The notes beneath the pieces were generated by a model. The model made no database searches. It was given only the letters and a program-made list of their open reading frames with translations, and was not told the DNA's origin. A program made the position numbers and the translations under genes. Below are positions 44,811-56,799 of a DNA stretch of 64,000 nt, one piece after another; position 1 is the first letter of the stretch, and each line of letters opens with the position of its first letter. The stretch covers positions 182,199,956-182,263,955 of the forward strand of contig CP136063.1 of assembly GCA_032622095.1 (NCBI GenBank), read 5' to 3'. Source of the stretch: Siphonodentalium dalli. Lineage: Eukaryota; Mollusca; Scaphopoda; Gadilida; Siphonodentaliidae.

Positions 44811-45184
44811 AGACATATTATGTACTTGTTCGGGTGCGTGAAACTGATAAGTTAGTATTCAGGAGCCATGCCAACTAGGGGAATGTAACATTCTACTAAC
44901 AACGCCGAATATCTGAAGTAGATCGACCGTACCACTCCCTCGAAATCATCGTATGAGCTATGCTCAATTGTAAATATGTATTACTCGATTCGGGACGCAT
45001 CTACCTGTATCGGCGATAAACTAACGAAACCGATTTCGCCATCGAGAGTCACTGCATTTAATAAATATATAAAAATGACGATGTGTGTTGACAATTTGGA
45101 TATAATATTAGTAATAATAATTACTTAGAACAAGATCAATCTCAATTTATATTTGATCACCCTACCAGAGTGTTTCACATCACT
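44811..45184. mobile_element. 374-bp TTAA-flanked element, copy 1
   Basis: It begins AGACATATTATGTAC and ends GTTTCACATCACT, with TTAA on both sides (44807-44810, 45185-45188). The second copy at 51949-52319 has the same ends and TTAA on both sides. Terminal inverted repeats are weak. AACTAACGAAA(C/A)CGATTTCG is a conserved internal word. Confidence 0.75.
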
Positions 45185-45236
45185 TTAAAACACTTTTTAT
45201 TTTTATTTTTTTTTAAAGCTATTTTTGGGCGGTTAA

Positions 45237-45819
45237 AGGGGTACTGTACGCCATTTTCAATAAATTTCCGGTGACAACAACGATCTAATATCGATAATAT
45301 ATAGAAACATAAGTAATTTGAGTCGAAGTTGAATTCTGTAAACGCTCAGGTTAATAGGCTATCTTAAAATTTAATAATTTAAAAGTTAATAATTTGATAT
45401 AAATTGAATTTATGACTGGAGCCATAAAATGGCGTCAATTAAATTACGAATTTCCGTAATCAAATCAAGTAAATGAGGGATACTGGATTGTTAAACCGAT
45501 CGCACACACGATCGCTTAAAATATTATGATAATACGGGGAGAACACTCAAGCCACTCACTGACTAGCGACGATACAATAACTTAATTGATTATATGGGAC
45601 TAGTATGCATATAATATAACTTTTATTTGATTCATTTGGTTGAAAACTGTACAAAAATTACTCGACAACGACAATTTGTATTTTTGCATTCCGGTAAATT
45701 TGTCATCCGTAATACTACTTCGTACTCAACAGACTTTCAAATAATGAAAAAATTGTTACCTTATTCTCCGACTCGGAGACTATAAAAACCAACAACAACA
45801 TTTGGCGTACAGTACCCCT
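45237..45819. mobile_element. 583-bp TTAA-flanked MITE with perfect TIR
   Basis: TTAA (45233-45236) precedes AGGGGTACTGTACGCCA, and the exact inverted copy precedes TTAA (45820-45823). No transposase frame. The AGG(GG)TACT start resembles the element at 14581-15048. Confidence 0.92.
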
Positions 45820-47342
45820 TTAAATCTAAAAAAAACCCCAGAAGATCGATATTGAAATCACCTAATAAACAAGACAGTCAAAGACTGTGGGGTCGCTCAC
45901 CAGACTGCAAAGACTGATGAGACTGGGACTCTGGAGACCACAATAGTCAGAACTTTTCATAAGCACTTTGAAAAAAGTAGATCTAAACACGATATGTGGC
46001 TAGAGAGGCTTCAGTGGTGTACAGTGGGTAATTTCAAGGTGAATATCCACCATGAAATTGCCCACTGTTCACTACTGATCACCCCCCTCCTCCAGCTCAA
46101 CAAGTCCCCTCCCGACCGGGCTCCAGACTCCCAAGTCTTGGGTTGGAAATTCACAACCGACATCTCAAACTTTCTCAATTTTTGGAAATTTCCAATCTCA
46201 CAAGCACCTTTTTATAAAACCATTTAGACATGTTTGAAGCCCATTTATCCATGGACCCAAAACACCATACATGTATGTCAGATTAATCAGTTAGGTAGTT
46301 CCAAGGAAGATGTTTTAATGAATTTGGTATTTCAATGATTTTTTAAACACAAAATTGTTAACTCCCCATAGCCCCCGTCATTTCTTAACAGGTTGACCTG
46401 ATGTTAACAAATCTGAATATCAGTCACTAAAGGATCATCCATACTATATGTAAGCTAAATAGTCCAACCTCTCTTGAGAAGACAATTTAAGAATGACTAT
46501 AGAGACATACAGTTATGTCCCTGGTCCCACCCTATTTAACCTGGTGACCACATCTGAATAAATTTCAATACCAGACACCAAAGAACCCGTCATACTAAAT
46601 ATCAGCAAAATAGACCTGTTAACATTTGTGGCGATTTCGGTCGAACAGTTTAACCCGAAGTAGGGAAATGTGGACTGTTACTGGTTGAAAAATCAAATCT
46701 ACAGCCTCATTGCCTCCACCCAGGCAGCTTAGAAATCAATAGGAATCTATATATTATTATACCAGTATCAAACAGCATACATACAGGTAGGGTGGGTGGT
46801 TGAGAGTTAAATCTCTTATCTCTGCCCTTATTTGAACAAATGTGAATTCCCATCTATGAGATCTATTCATCTAGAAATTTCAAACGGTAGATTTTAAGAG
46901 TTGAAGAAAACTGATTTTCCTCAAAAGTTTCCTAAAAATGACCTCACGTGTACAAATCTGAACCCCACTCACCAAAGGACCCTCCATACCAAAAGCTAAA
47001 TAGGCCTGATGGTTTCTGAAGAATTACTATGGAGGGAAAGAGTTATGGCCCTGGCTTCTAACCTATATGACCTGATGACCTGATGAACTCATTTGAACAA
47101 ATCTGAATGTGAGTCAAAATATATAAACCATTTCGGTCTTTAATATGTATGTGGAGAAGAACAAAATTGATGGACGGATGGAAACATCCCAACAGAGGGA
47201 TGGACGGGAGGACATACTGACAGACAAATTCAATCCAATATACCCCCCCCCCCCAGTTTTCTTTGCAAATCAAGGTATAATGAGTACAACTGGATAGGTG
47301 GTGGTTAAGAATATAATAGTGGAACAGCCAAGCCTGAATATA

Positions 47343-47764
47343 GTGTCTGACTTTTGCAGAATGAGGTCACTAAAGGGTGAATTTAGTGCTGCAATCCTGT
47401 AAGGTGGGCTAGCATCACCAAATTCACCCTCTGTGGACCTCATTATGCTTAGGCATCAACTGCCATGGGAGACATAGGAACAGATTGAAGTTGTCCAGTT
47501 AATTGGTGATGTGCACCCATTGGGCACTTCAATTATCAATTTTATCTTCTGACAGCAAATTAGGGAATATAGAAACTGAACAGAAGGGAAAAAGTAAGTA
47601 GAAATGTCAATTTAAGACCTGTATACTTCCCTGAAGATGAGGCCTAAGCAGAATGAGGTCCATGGAGAGTGTATTTGGTGATGCTAGCCTACTGTGCAGA
47701 GTAGCATCACTAAATTCACCCTCTGGGGACCTCATTCTGCAAATGTCAGACATACAGCATTTTG
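47343..47764. mobile_element. Two-hairpin TA-MITE, copy in HN1-C
   Basis: Left end TAGTGTCTGACTTTTGCAG, right end CTGCAAATGTCAGACATA. Internal hairpins use GGTGAATTT(A/G) and TAAATTCACCC with GAATGAGGTC and GACCTCATT arms. Confidence 0.7.
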
Positions 47765-48602
47765 TTTTGATATGATATGTTAATGATACACACAGAGCAT
47801 GACTGTTTACACCTAGCTGTCAGCCAGCTAGATAACATCTGAATTGATGACTGTTATTAACTCTTTCTGTCTGGGGCTAATACCATACTTTATGGATGTT
47901 ACAAGGTGTCAGTTTTTCTAATTAATTTTTTCTTGACTGCAGTGGGTGCAGGGCGGCGCAGATTGGGGGGGGGGTGGTAGTGGGGACAGGGGTGTAGAGG
48001 GGTGAGGAGGGAAAGGGGTGGAATGGGGTGTTTTGAGTCTAAAAAAAAAAAAAAATCAGGGGTTAAAATGAACAAAATATTTTTGTATTGGTTCATTTTG
48101 AATTGTGATTTGTTTTTTGAATTGAGCAAGGATTTAAATTTAACAATATTTTTAAAGTTATGTTCCTGACAAGGCCCCTATTTGACACACTGACCCCATT
48201 TGAACAAATCTGAACCCCAGTCACACAAGGACCCACCATACCAAATATTAGCTAAATCGGCCTGATGATTCTGGAGAAGAAGTCATTCTAATAATTACTA
48301 GGGAGAATAGAGTTATGTCCCTGATTCTGCCCCTATTTGACCCAGTGACCCCATTTGAACAAATCTGACCCCAGTCACTCAAGGACCTTCCATACCAAAT
48401 ATAAGCTAAATTGGCCTGATTGTTCTTGAAAAGAAGTTGTTTTAAGAATTACTATGGCGGGAAAGAGTTATGGCCCTAGCTTCGCAACTATTTGACTCAG
48501 TGACCATATTTTAACAAATCTGAGTCTGAGTCAAGCAGGGAACATCCACACCAAATATGAACCCATTTGGCCTTATGATACTGGAGAAGAAGATGATTGT
48601 TG

Positions 48603-48675
48603 ACGGACGGACGGACGGACGGACGGACAGACGGACGGACGGACGGTCAGACGGACGGACGGACGGACGACGGAC
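48603..48675. repeat. GACG microsatellite
   Basis: Nearly uninterrupted GACG units, at the conserved place just before the HN1 3' hairpin. Confidence 0.95.
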
Positions 48676-48837
48676 GAGGAGTGATGACTATAGCTCCACC
48701 GGAGACTTCGTCTCAGGTGAGCTAAAAAGCACCGGGAGTTTATTGAGTGCTAAACAAGTAATCGTGGGTTCGAACCCTATATATACAGGGCGGAAATCGG
48801 AACCGATGTTCATGCTTGATATCGGTTGAGTGACATC

Positions 48838-49360
48838 TCAATGCTGCTGGCGATCACAATGACGATGATAAGGGGCGAATACGACCACGGCGACGACGAG
48901 ATGATGGTGGTGATAAAGATGGTGATGACGGTGGTGGCGCATGGTGATGATGGAAAGTATATGACATCGACGAGGGTGATTATTATGATGACGACGATGT
49001 TGATGATGAATGACGACGGCCACGACGAAAATGACAATGATGATGTTGTTGATGCCGACAACGACGACGACAATGATGACAATGATGATGATAATTACGA
49101 TAATAATAATAATGTTGATGATGCTGATTGTGATGACGACGACGATATTGATGATGCCGACAACGACGACGACGATGTTGACAATAATGATGATGATGAT
49201 AATAATAATAATAATGCTGATGATACTGATTATACGATGATGACGGCGATGACGACGACGACGATGGTTATGGTGCTGATGATGATGACAACAATAATGA
49301 TGTTGATGATAATGGATGACGACGACGATGTTGGCGGTAATAATGACGACGAACAGGCGC
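48838..49360. repeat. GAT/GAC/AAT triplet repeat tract
   Basis: Imperfect triplets over about 500 bp remove stop codons from several frames. This accounts for open frames of up to about 200 codons on both strands made of Asp/Asn/Met/Thr or Ile/Val/His; they are not genes. 48941-49010 duplicates 9665-9734. Confidence 0.9.
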
Positions 49361-49582
49361 CATGGCAATCGGGAGATAATTGTATATTGTGTACATAATT
49401 CATTTTCTTCTTTCTCTCCACCTTTTGTGTAAATACTTTCCATGTCATGATATCTTTGTAATTTTGATCAGAGAATAAACCAGTATATCATAATGTGCCA
49501 TTCAGATCGATACGCGATCAAGTCGATAAATATGATAACATGTGAAGCAATCAACACACAATTATACTGAGACAATTTATCC

Positions 49583-49860
49583 ATGTTCAATCGAGTAGTA
49601 TATGGCTCCGTTGACATCGCGGAAGCCAAATACAACACAAGGACAACAGACCAACAGCAAAAGTACCATAAAATGTTTGCGTGGGTGGATACCTACAAAT
49701 GTTGTTTCTCCCCGGACGATACAGTTCTGGAATGCCGCGGAAGTGGAGGAACGTTCCATCAGAGACGAGAAGCCTCTTCAAGAACAATGCAAGCTCTCGT
49801 TATGTCCATCCACTCCCAAAATGGAACCTCGCACAGCATAAGAAAACCAGAACCATGTAT
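49583..49860 (+). pseudogene. LINE reverse transcriptase C-terminal fragment
   Basis: One frame reads VDIAEAKYNTRTTDQQQKYH and VDTYKCCFSP. After a frameshift another reads PRTIQFWNAAEVEERSI, then LQEQ. Together they follow the order TR..HQ-K, D.YK.SFFP, RTI..WN seen at the end of non-LTR retrotransposon polymerases. The catalytic part is absent and the frame is broken, so it is a decayed fragment. It belongs to a different lineage from the 2165-2935 remnant, judging by the WN context. Confidence 0.6.
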
Positions 49861-49965
49861 ATAATTATTTCACTTCAATTATGAGCATAATACGCAAAAT
49901 TGCGGTACATGCACATGTACAAAAGAAGAATACTGATCTTGTGTATTTACTTCACTGGAACCGTA

Positions 49966-50420
49966 TCTAAACATGTATATATAAGAGTACGATATGTATG
50001 TCTGTCTGCCCGTCTGTCCGGATTTTTCTCCCAGACTGCTCGTCCGATTTCAACTAAATTTGGTGTGGTGACTCGGAGTATCCTGGCGGACGTTAAAATG
50101 GCGTTAGTTTTTCCAAATTTTGATTAAAAATTTTTTAATTCAGTAAATAATGTGTGCTTTTTAAAAATAAGCTCACTGTGTGCCTATTTCAATATCAAAT
50201 AAGTCCAATAAGTACCTATTTGAATATTTAGGTCCAATGTGAACCTATATTCGCATGAGGATATGTTGCAGCATATATGCTCTATATATAAAATAATATG
50301 ATATGTCTGTCATGTGCGCGAAGCGCGCACAGGGGCCGCAGACTGGTGACGCACAAAGGGGCCGCAGCCTCCTCCTCCGCCGACAAAAGCCCCCCCCGGA
50401 ATGGAGTCTGTTTCAGCTAG
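49966..50420 (+). mobile_element. HelB, complete non-autonomous Helitron (455 bp)
   Basis: It starts TCTAAACATGTATATATAAG after A, and ends GGAGTCTGTTTCAGCTAG before T. GTCCGGATTTTTCTCCCAGA and AAATTTGGTGTGGTGACTCG match 63090-63150. The next Helitron starts on the following base. Confidence 0.85.
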
Positions 50421-50876
50421 TCTATTATATATTTTGGAACTTCTGACTGTATGTGTGTATGGATGTGTGTATGTATGTGTGTGTTATTGACTCGAAAGCT
50501 GCTAGACCTACCCGACTCGAATCTGGTATGTAGGCCTACTTTGATCCCGGGAACAATATGGGCGGGTCCACTTTCACGTGCGACCCTGTCCTTGGCATTG
50601 ACCCCGCTAATATACGCTCATATAGGCATGTTTCTGCTGGACCTCGCCCGATCCGACTCAAATTTGGTATGTTGGTCTATACTTTGATCCCAGGAACGAT
50701 ATGGGCGGGTCCAAATTTCACGTGCGAGCGTGTCCTTGACCTGACCTCGCTCATATAGTCATGTTTATGGGCCGCGATCGAACAATATTTTGTCCAGACG
50801 CTGTATATTCTGCCCAGACGGAGGCGATCACAAAGAAATCCCTAAATAGCCCGGCACATCAGCTAGTGTATAATAA
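50421..50876 (+). mobile_element. HelA-type Helitron (456 bp), head-to-tail with HelB
   Basis: It starts TCTATTATATATTTTGGAAC and ends AATAGCCCGGCACATCAGCTAG-type (CTAG 50873-50876) before T. Two tandem units contain TTTGATCCC(G/A)GGAAC and ATGGGCGGGTCCA. No protein. Confidence 0.85.
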
Positions 50877-51200
50877 TTGTGACGCAGATGCGACCTGCTA
50901 TATATAAGTACGTCCACATTCGACGGATGAGCTGCTGATGAGAGGCCTGAGTTTGAGAATTTCAATATTAAATGAACCCGGAAACTTTGGCATCAATTGC
51001 TTGTCGTAATAACTCGTCTTCTGGTTGTCAAACACGGGTTTCTTCGCCCGCGGAATGTCACACAACATCATGATCACAGGGATTGCGCCTCTTTGAGTGA
51101 TAAACAAGTAATCGTATTAAGTGTTATCAGTAAGTTACAGCGTAATGAAATATCGACCGATGCCCATCAACACAGTCAATAGCCAGGTCATGACTGCCTC
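50877..51200. other. Nothing recognised
   Basis: A short shared word, GTGATAAACAAGTAATCGT (about 51096), resembles 48752-48770. No gene. Confidence 0.4.
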
Positions 51201-51690
51201 TTACAGTACCAAGAATGGAACAGTGGCCGGCGGCGATGTTGCCACATGGGGTTGGGGGACAGGCTGTCTCATCACCAACTTGGGTCAAAATTGCCAGCAG
51301 ATGGAAATTACACGCCTGACACATTAGTTCGAAATTTTACACAACTTATAGTTTGAAATTGTTGTTATTGATTATCCAATCAATAATTAGTGGGTAAATT
51401 GTTGTTTTTAAAACAGCAGTCGCATATGTGTCTTCCTTTGGTCAAATGATTGGTCTGAAATGGTCACCAGTTAAAAATTTTGAAACCTCAGGGTGTGGTG
51501 CACATGTCTGCTTGGATAAGTCCATGCTTGAGGCACCAGTTGGAAAGGACCAACTCAAACAGAGTTTTGCGATTTTGGAAGTTTGGTTTGGCTCAAGTGT
51601 GTGTGTGTGGAGGGGGGGGGGGGGTCCATATGTAATCTCACACCCTCTAGCCACGTCCCTGACTGGTATAGGGACGTGACTGCACAGTGT
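51201..51690. repeat. Old dispersed repeat with terminal hairpin
   Basis: Related to 36480-37080. CACGTCCCT (51653) pairs with AGGGACGTG (ending about 51679). G run at 51614-51625. Confidence 0.5.
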
Positions 51691-51948
51691 GCTCAATTAT
51701 AGGATTGCATGACATGATAGGATATTGATATGCAATTAATATACAACAGAACAAAACATGTGTACACAACACAGCAGAGGACATATATCCAGTTTTATAT
51801 ATGGGGTTACCATACATTGATAATAGTATAATTATGTCCAAAATGTACGATAAGAAAAACATATAATTTACATAGATGAAGGTATAAATTATTCACCTCG
51901 TCCCAGAGATAACCCAATGCGAGTCTCCAATCATGCAGTGAGACTTAA

Positions 51949-52319
51949 AGACATATTATGTACGTGTTCGGGTGCGGGAAACTGATAAGTTAGTATTTAG
52001 GTGCTACGCCAACTGGAGGAATGTAGCATTCTACTAACATCACCGAAAATCTCAAGCAAATTGACCGTACCACTCCATAGAAAACATTGTCTGGACTACG
52101 CTAAATTGTAAATATTTTCTACTCGAATCGGGACGCTTCTATCGGCGATAAACTAACGAAAACGATTTCGCCATCGGCGGTCACTGCATTTAATTAATAT
52201 ATAAGAATGTTGGTGCACATGTGTATTGTCAATTTAGATATAATATTTGTAAAAATAACTACTTGAACAAGATTTGCTCCATTTCTATTTGATCACCCTA
52301 CCGGATTGTTTCACATCAC
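51949..52319. mobile_element. 371-bp TTAA-flanked element, copy 2
   Basis: Same family as 44811-45184: AGACATATTATGTACGTG start, GTTTCACATCAC end, TTAA on both sides (51945-51948, 52320-52323). Confidence 0.75.
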
Positions 52320-52617
52320 TTAAGCGAGTTTACTCTCTTGGACATCAACGCACCGAAATTCACACCAAATCATCAGCGAATAAGACCAAGGCGACGCGTT
52401 ATATAATTTATCTTCAAACTTTCGGTTATAACTGAATAACCTTAATCAAAAGAAGAATTGTTTCTTAACTAATTTAATCATAAGCTGTCAATCCACAGAA
52501 TAGTATCACACATTTGTTGTCACACATTTAGCCATTAAAGTTATATCTCGATAAACCTAATTTGTTTTATTACTTCGGCTGTTGAAATTATAGCATTCAC
52601 AGAAGCGTCGTGTCATA

Positions 52618-53036
52618 CACTGTGGGGGAACTACTCCTATAGATTTGGTTCTCTATCGAGTTTCGTGAGCATTTTTAGCGACGATTCCGATTATCTATCG
52701 AGCAATCGCGGTCTAAAACGTAAAAATCAACAGCATTAGAACAGTGTTTCGTGGGTTTCATAGAGCTACAGTGAAATTATAGTCACTGGAAATTAGTGTA
52801 TGTAAAAAAAATTAAAAACTAGTCCCGAAATACACAGAAATTGACTTTTCATTTTCCGATTCCGATTCTCTGCTGAGGACTCCGATTCTCTACAGAGCGC
52901 TCGGTTCTCTGCGAATAACACGATTCTCTGCCTTAGGTAAATTAGTATATGCCGTCCGCAAACTTTGCTCGGTAGAGAATGTAAATAAAGCTCGATAGAG
53001 AACCAAATCACCAGGAGTAGTCCCCCCCCCACAGTG
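52618..53036. mobile_element. 419-bp MITE with perfect 8-bp target duplication
   Basis: CACTGTGGGGGAACTACTCC starts it, and the inverted GGAGTAGTCCCCCCCCCAC-AGTG ends it. Both arms continue through GATTTGGTTCTCTATCGAG. GTGTCATA flanks both sides (52610-52617, 53037-53044). hAT or P-type by duplication length; no transposase. Confidence 0.92.
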
Positions 53037-53044
53037 GTGTCATA

Positions 53045-53510
53045 ACGCCTATATACCACGTGCCAAAACATTTACATGAGAACTATTCGATACTTTCTGC
53101 GATAAAAACGGGGATTCTGATGTTGCATCAATATTCCTTCAGGTAGAACTGCCCTGCCATTAAATTTACTATTAACTAACCATCAATACTTAGGTGGATA
53201 AGTACTAGCTATATCAACAAGACTCAAACGAGCTAACATTCGCAAAGAAATTAAGTTTAAGAAACTAACAACTCGTGTCACAGAGCAAGCGAACTAGTTC
53301 CGGAACACATGCTGCCACAGTCGGGTGAGCAGGTGACCAGGGCGTGGACATTGCTCACTGGGCAATCAAACGCGACGAATGTATGACACCACTTGATAAA
53401 TCGATAATTGGATGTTTGATTGACAGCGTGCTTGTCAATTTCAACGTTGGGTGCGTCTTTTTCTTCGTTTACAATAATCTCCAAGTTTTACGCTTCTTTT
53501 GTACAGAGTT
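53045..53510. other. Nothing recognised
   Basis: The 148-codon frame 53344-53790 runs from here into the MITE arm and HN1. Its second half translates those repeats, so I do not call it a gene. Confidence 0.4.
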
Positions 53511-53704
53511 TAGTGTGCCTGTCATTTGCAGAATGAGGTCCCCAGAGGGTGAATTTAGTGACGCTATCCCGCTTCTGTGTGGACTCATCTGCTATGGGAG
53601 ACATACGTTCAGATTGAAGTTCCCAAATTGTGAATATTGTGATTGGAACATCGATTATGCAACGTGTCGTCTGCCAATTTGGGAAAATAGAGAAACTAAA
53701 CTAA

Positions 53705-56362
53705 CAAGACAGTCAATGACTGTGGGTCGCCACCAGACTGTAAAGACTGAAAAGACGGGGACTCTGAAGACTACAAGAGTCAGTACTTGACAAAATCACT
53801 TAAGACAAGTAGTTCTACACATGGTCATAGCTGTGAGTTCTCAGATGAGCAGGGCTCTTCACCTTGAAATTTCTAATTACACACCACTGACCTCCAACCT
53901 CTTAATGAAGACAACCATACCACAGTACTAAGTTCACAAAAATCCTTTTGAACATCCCTCTTAGGTTGAATTTTACGACTGGTGCCAGTACTTCAAGCTC
54001 TCAAACGTTTGAAAATTACCAACCTGACACCCCCCCCCCATAAAGTTATAATTTGTGGCCAATTCGGTCCAACAGTTTAACCCGAAGTAGGAACATATGG
54101 ACTGATATGAACATGCATAAACATAAACATGTTGGAAAATCAAACCAAATATGAGAAAAATTATAACCTATTTTTGGTGTGAACATCTAATAGACAACTA
54201 ATGTGGTATCAGGCATGAAATTTTTAACTGTTTAAATTTTTATCAAAATAGGGGGTCAAATCTCCACCCCTCTACACTCCCTCCCCATTGCCTCAAACAT
54301 TGCCCCCAGGCTGCCTAGAAATCAATATTATTATACCAGTACCAAACAGCATAGAGGAGAGTTAAATCTCTTATCTCTGGCCCTATTACAACAAATGTGA
54401 ATCCCCATCTATGAGATCCATTCATCTAGTAATATCAATATACACCCCCAATATCCAATATACTCCCTATTTTTCTTTGAAAAATCAGGGTATAATTTCA
54501 TCTGGATAAGTGGTGGTTAAAAACAAATAATATTGGAACAGCCAAGTCTGTATTCAGTGTGTCTGGCCTTTGCAGGTGAATTTAATAACACTATTCCGCA
54601 AGGTGGACTAACATCACCGAGTCCACCCTCTGGGGACCTCATTTCCTAAAAATTACCCCATTTGAACAAATCTGAACCCCGGTCACACAAGGCCCTCCAT
54701 ACCAAATATAAGCAATAGAGGCCCAATGGTTCTTGAGAAAAAATGTTTTAATAATTACTATGGAGGGAAAGAGTTATGGCCCTGGCTTCGCACCTATTTG
54801 ATCTGATGAACTTATTTGAACAAATCTGATTGTGAGACACCTAGGGAACATGTACACTGAAATATATAAACACATTCGGTCTTTGATACGGAGAAGAAAA
54901 CAATTGTTGATAGTAGGATGGATAGACATCCCAACAGGCAGACAGGTGGAAGCCTGACAGATAGAAGACAAATTCAATCCAATATATACCCCCCAATATT
55001 TCTTTGAAAATTCAGGGTATGATTTCATCTGGATAAGTGGTGGTTGAGAAAATAAAATGAAACAGACAAGCCTGAATTTAGTGTGTCTGACATTTGCAGA
55101 ATTAGGTCCCCAAAAGGTGAATTTAATGACACTATTCCGCAAATCGGGCTAGCATCACCGAATTCATCCTCAATCTGATTAGGCCTCAAGGGCCAATAAC
55201 AACCAGGAACAGATTGAAGTTCTACAGTTGAAGTTGGTGAATCACACCCATTGAGCACCTCAATTATGCATTTTATCTTCAGCAAATTAGTGGGACATTG
55301 AAACTGAACAGGTGGGAAAAAGTAGAAAAGTAACTACTAGTAAAACAAACTTTCAATTTGATACTTAGGATACCTCCCAGAAGATGAGACCTAAGCAGAA
55401 TTAGGTCAATGGAGGGTGTATTTGGTAATGATAGCCTGCTGTGTGGGGTAGCAACACTAAATTCACCCTCTGGGGGACCTCATTCTGAAAATATCAGACA
55501 CACTATTTCCAGACTTGAAGAAATCTAAGCTGTTCACAGTACCATTGTATAGCAGGGAAACCAATTCCAATCAGTCATCACCTAACCTTTGGAACAGCAG
55601 TTTGTTTTTAGTTTGCTGAGCAGTTATGTTTACATAAGCATGCCAGATGGCATCTATTATTCTAATCTAAATTAATGACCTGTGTCTTTGCAGATATTCA
55701 ATGGTGAGAAGAGGTATTAAATTTGGAGATATGGGTTGGAGGGATGTTGGTTGATGGCATGGTGTGGGGATGGGTCTGGGCCATGTGTGTTGTTTGATGG
55801 GGTGTGTCTGGGCCATGTGGGAGGGGGAGTAATGGAATGTTCCCATAATTTCATTAAAGAGTAAAGTTTCATAACTCTGCAGATGTTATAATGGTGTCAC
55901 TTTTTTTCAAATTTTCAAATTTTATAACATGTTTAAAAAATTATTTTTTGTTTGTTAAATTGAGCAATGTCGACCTGAAAATTAAACAAGAATGTGAATT
56001 TAAATTGTTTTTTTTGTTGTTGAGATTTTTGAGTTATGTCACTGGCTCTGCTCACATTTGATCCAGTGACCTCGTTTGAACAAATCTGAACCACAGATCC
56101 CCAAGGATCCTGTATACCAAATATGAACCCATTCGGTCCAATGTAATATGAGAAGAAGTCGCTGTAAGAATTACTATGGTGGAAAAGATTTATGGTCCTA
56201 GCTTCGCAACTATTTGACCGGGTGACCTCATTTAAACAAATCTGAATGTGAGTCACCTAGGGAACATCCACACCAAATATGAACCCAATCGGTTCAAAGG
56301 ATCTAGAGAAGATGTTCAAAGAATTGTTGACGGATGGACTTCGTCTCAGGTGAGCTAAAAAC
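53705..56362 (+). mobile_element. HN1 element D (2.66 kb)
   Basis: From CAAGACAGTCAATGACTG to GTGAGCTAAAAA. The microsatellite is nearly gone (TTGACGGATGGA) and the left arm of the 3' hairpin is deleted. It contains a two-hairpin MITE (55081-55503) and the intact junction CCTCATTTCCTAAAAATTAC (54639-54658) that shows how HN1-A looked before insertion. Confidence 0.8.
55081..55503. mobile_element. Two-hairpin TA-MITE, copy in HN1-D
   Basis: Ends GTGTGTCTGACATTTGCAG and rc-matching AAATATCAGACACAC with TA at both sides. Hairpins and GCACCTCAATTATGCATTTT centre as in other copies. Confidence 0.75.
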
Positions 56363-56547
56363 GAAATAGAATCTATGTGAAAAAGTTTCTATAGAAATTT
56401 GATAATAAAGAAACTTTCCAGAGAAGATGAGACCTAAGCAGTGTGAGGTCCCTATATGGTGAATTTAGTGATGCTAGTCCGGTATGCGGGATAGCGACAC
56501 TAAATTCACCCTCTGAGTACCTCATTCTTCAAATGACAGGCACACTA

Positions 56548-56799
56548 AACTCAGACTCTTTAAACTTGTGATGCTTGTCTTGTAACATGACGGATTAAAC
56601 TATAAGAAATATCGGTTATTTCGATTAAGGTTATACGTTATAACCGAGAAGTTTGAAGGCAAATTAACATTTTCTACGGGCGTTATAGAATATGCATCTT
56701 CAAACTTTTCGTTTCAGTGACATCGAGCTATTTGTATTACTATTCGCTGCTAGTTACGGTTACTATAGCAACCAATGTTCGAACCCACCAAGTGGTTGG
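56548..56799. other. 3' flank of the Toll receptor gene
   Basis: On the minus strand this follows the stop codon and should hold the 3'UTR. I see no canonical AATAAA in it. Part (56617-56680) matches 52398-52450 in inverted orientation (CTTCAAACTTTCGGTTATAA). Confidence 0.5.

Larger units (their letters stand above)
45870..48728 (+). mobile_element. HN1 element C, complete (2.86 kb)
   Basis: From CAAGACAGTCAA to the GAGCTAAAAA end. Near the 3' end three cores with TGACC(C)CATTTGAAC start at about 48191, 48346 and 48501 (155-bp period). Then come a GACG microsatellite (48603-48675), GAGGAGTGATGACTATAG and a hairpin AGCTCCACCGGAGAC-TTC-GTCTCAGGTGAGCT-type (48692-48723). An internal TATACCC/GGGTATA hairpin (47240-47281) and a two-hairpin MITE (47343-47764) lie inside. 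No protein is encoded; all short frames follow the repeat. Confidence 0.85.
53513..56545. mobile_element. TA-MITE interrupted by HN1 element D
   Basis: GTGTGCCTGTCATTTGCAG at the left mirrors the right end CAAATGACAGGCACAC, with TA outside both (53511-53512, 56546-56547). The arms continue about 60 bp (GAATGAGGTCCCCAGAGG...GATAGC). Its interior holds HN1-D from 53705 to about 56362. Confidence 0.75.

Noticed and set aside
48740-48795. tRNA-like B box (GGGTTCGAACCC) suggesting a tRNA or tRNA-derived SINE
   Set aside because: No A box, cloverleaf or second copy with the same head was found; the match is one short palindrome.
48826-49443. Open frames of 190-201 codons on both strands, Asp/Asn-rich or Ile/His-rich
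   Set aside because: They are translations of an imperfect GAT/GAC/AAT triplet tract that lacks stop codons in several frames at once.
53344-53790. 148-codon frame containing MRSPEGEFSDA
   Set aside because: MRSPEGEF-type peptides recur on both strands wherever the GAATGAGGTCCCCAGAGGGTGAATTT hairpin occurs; the end translates the HN1 start.
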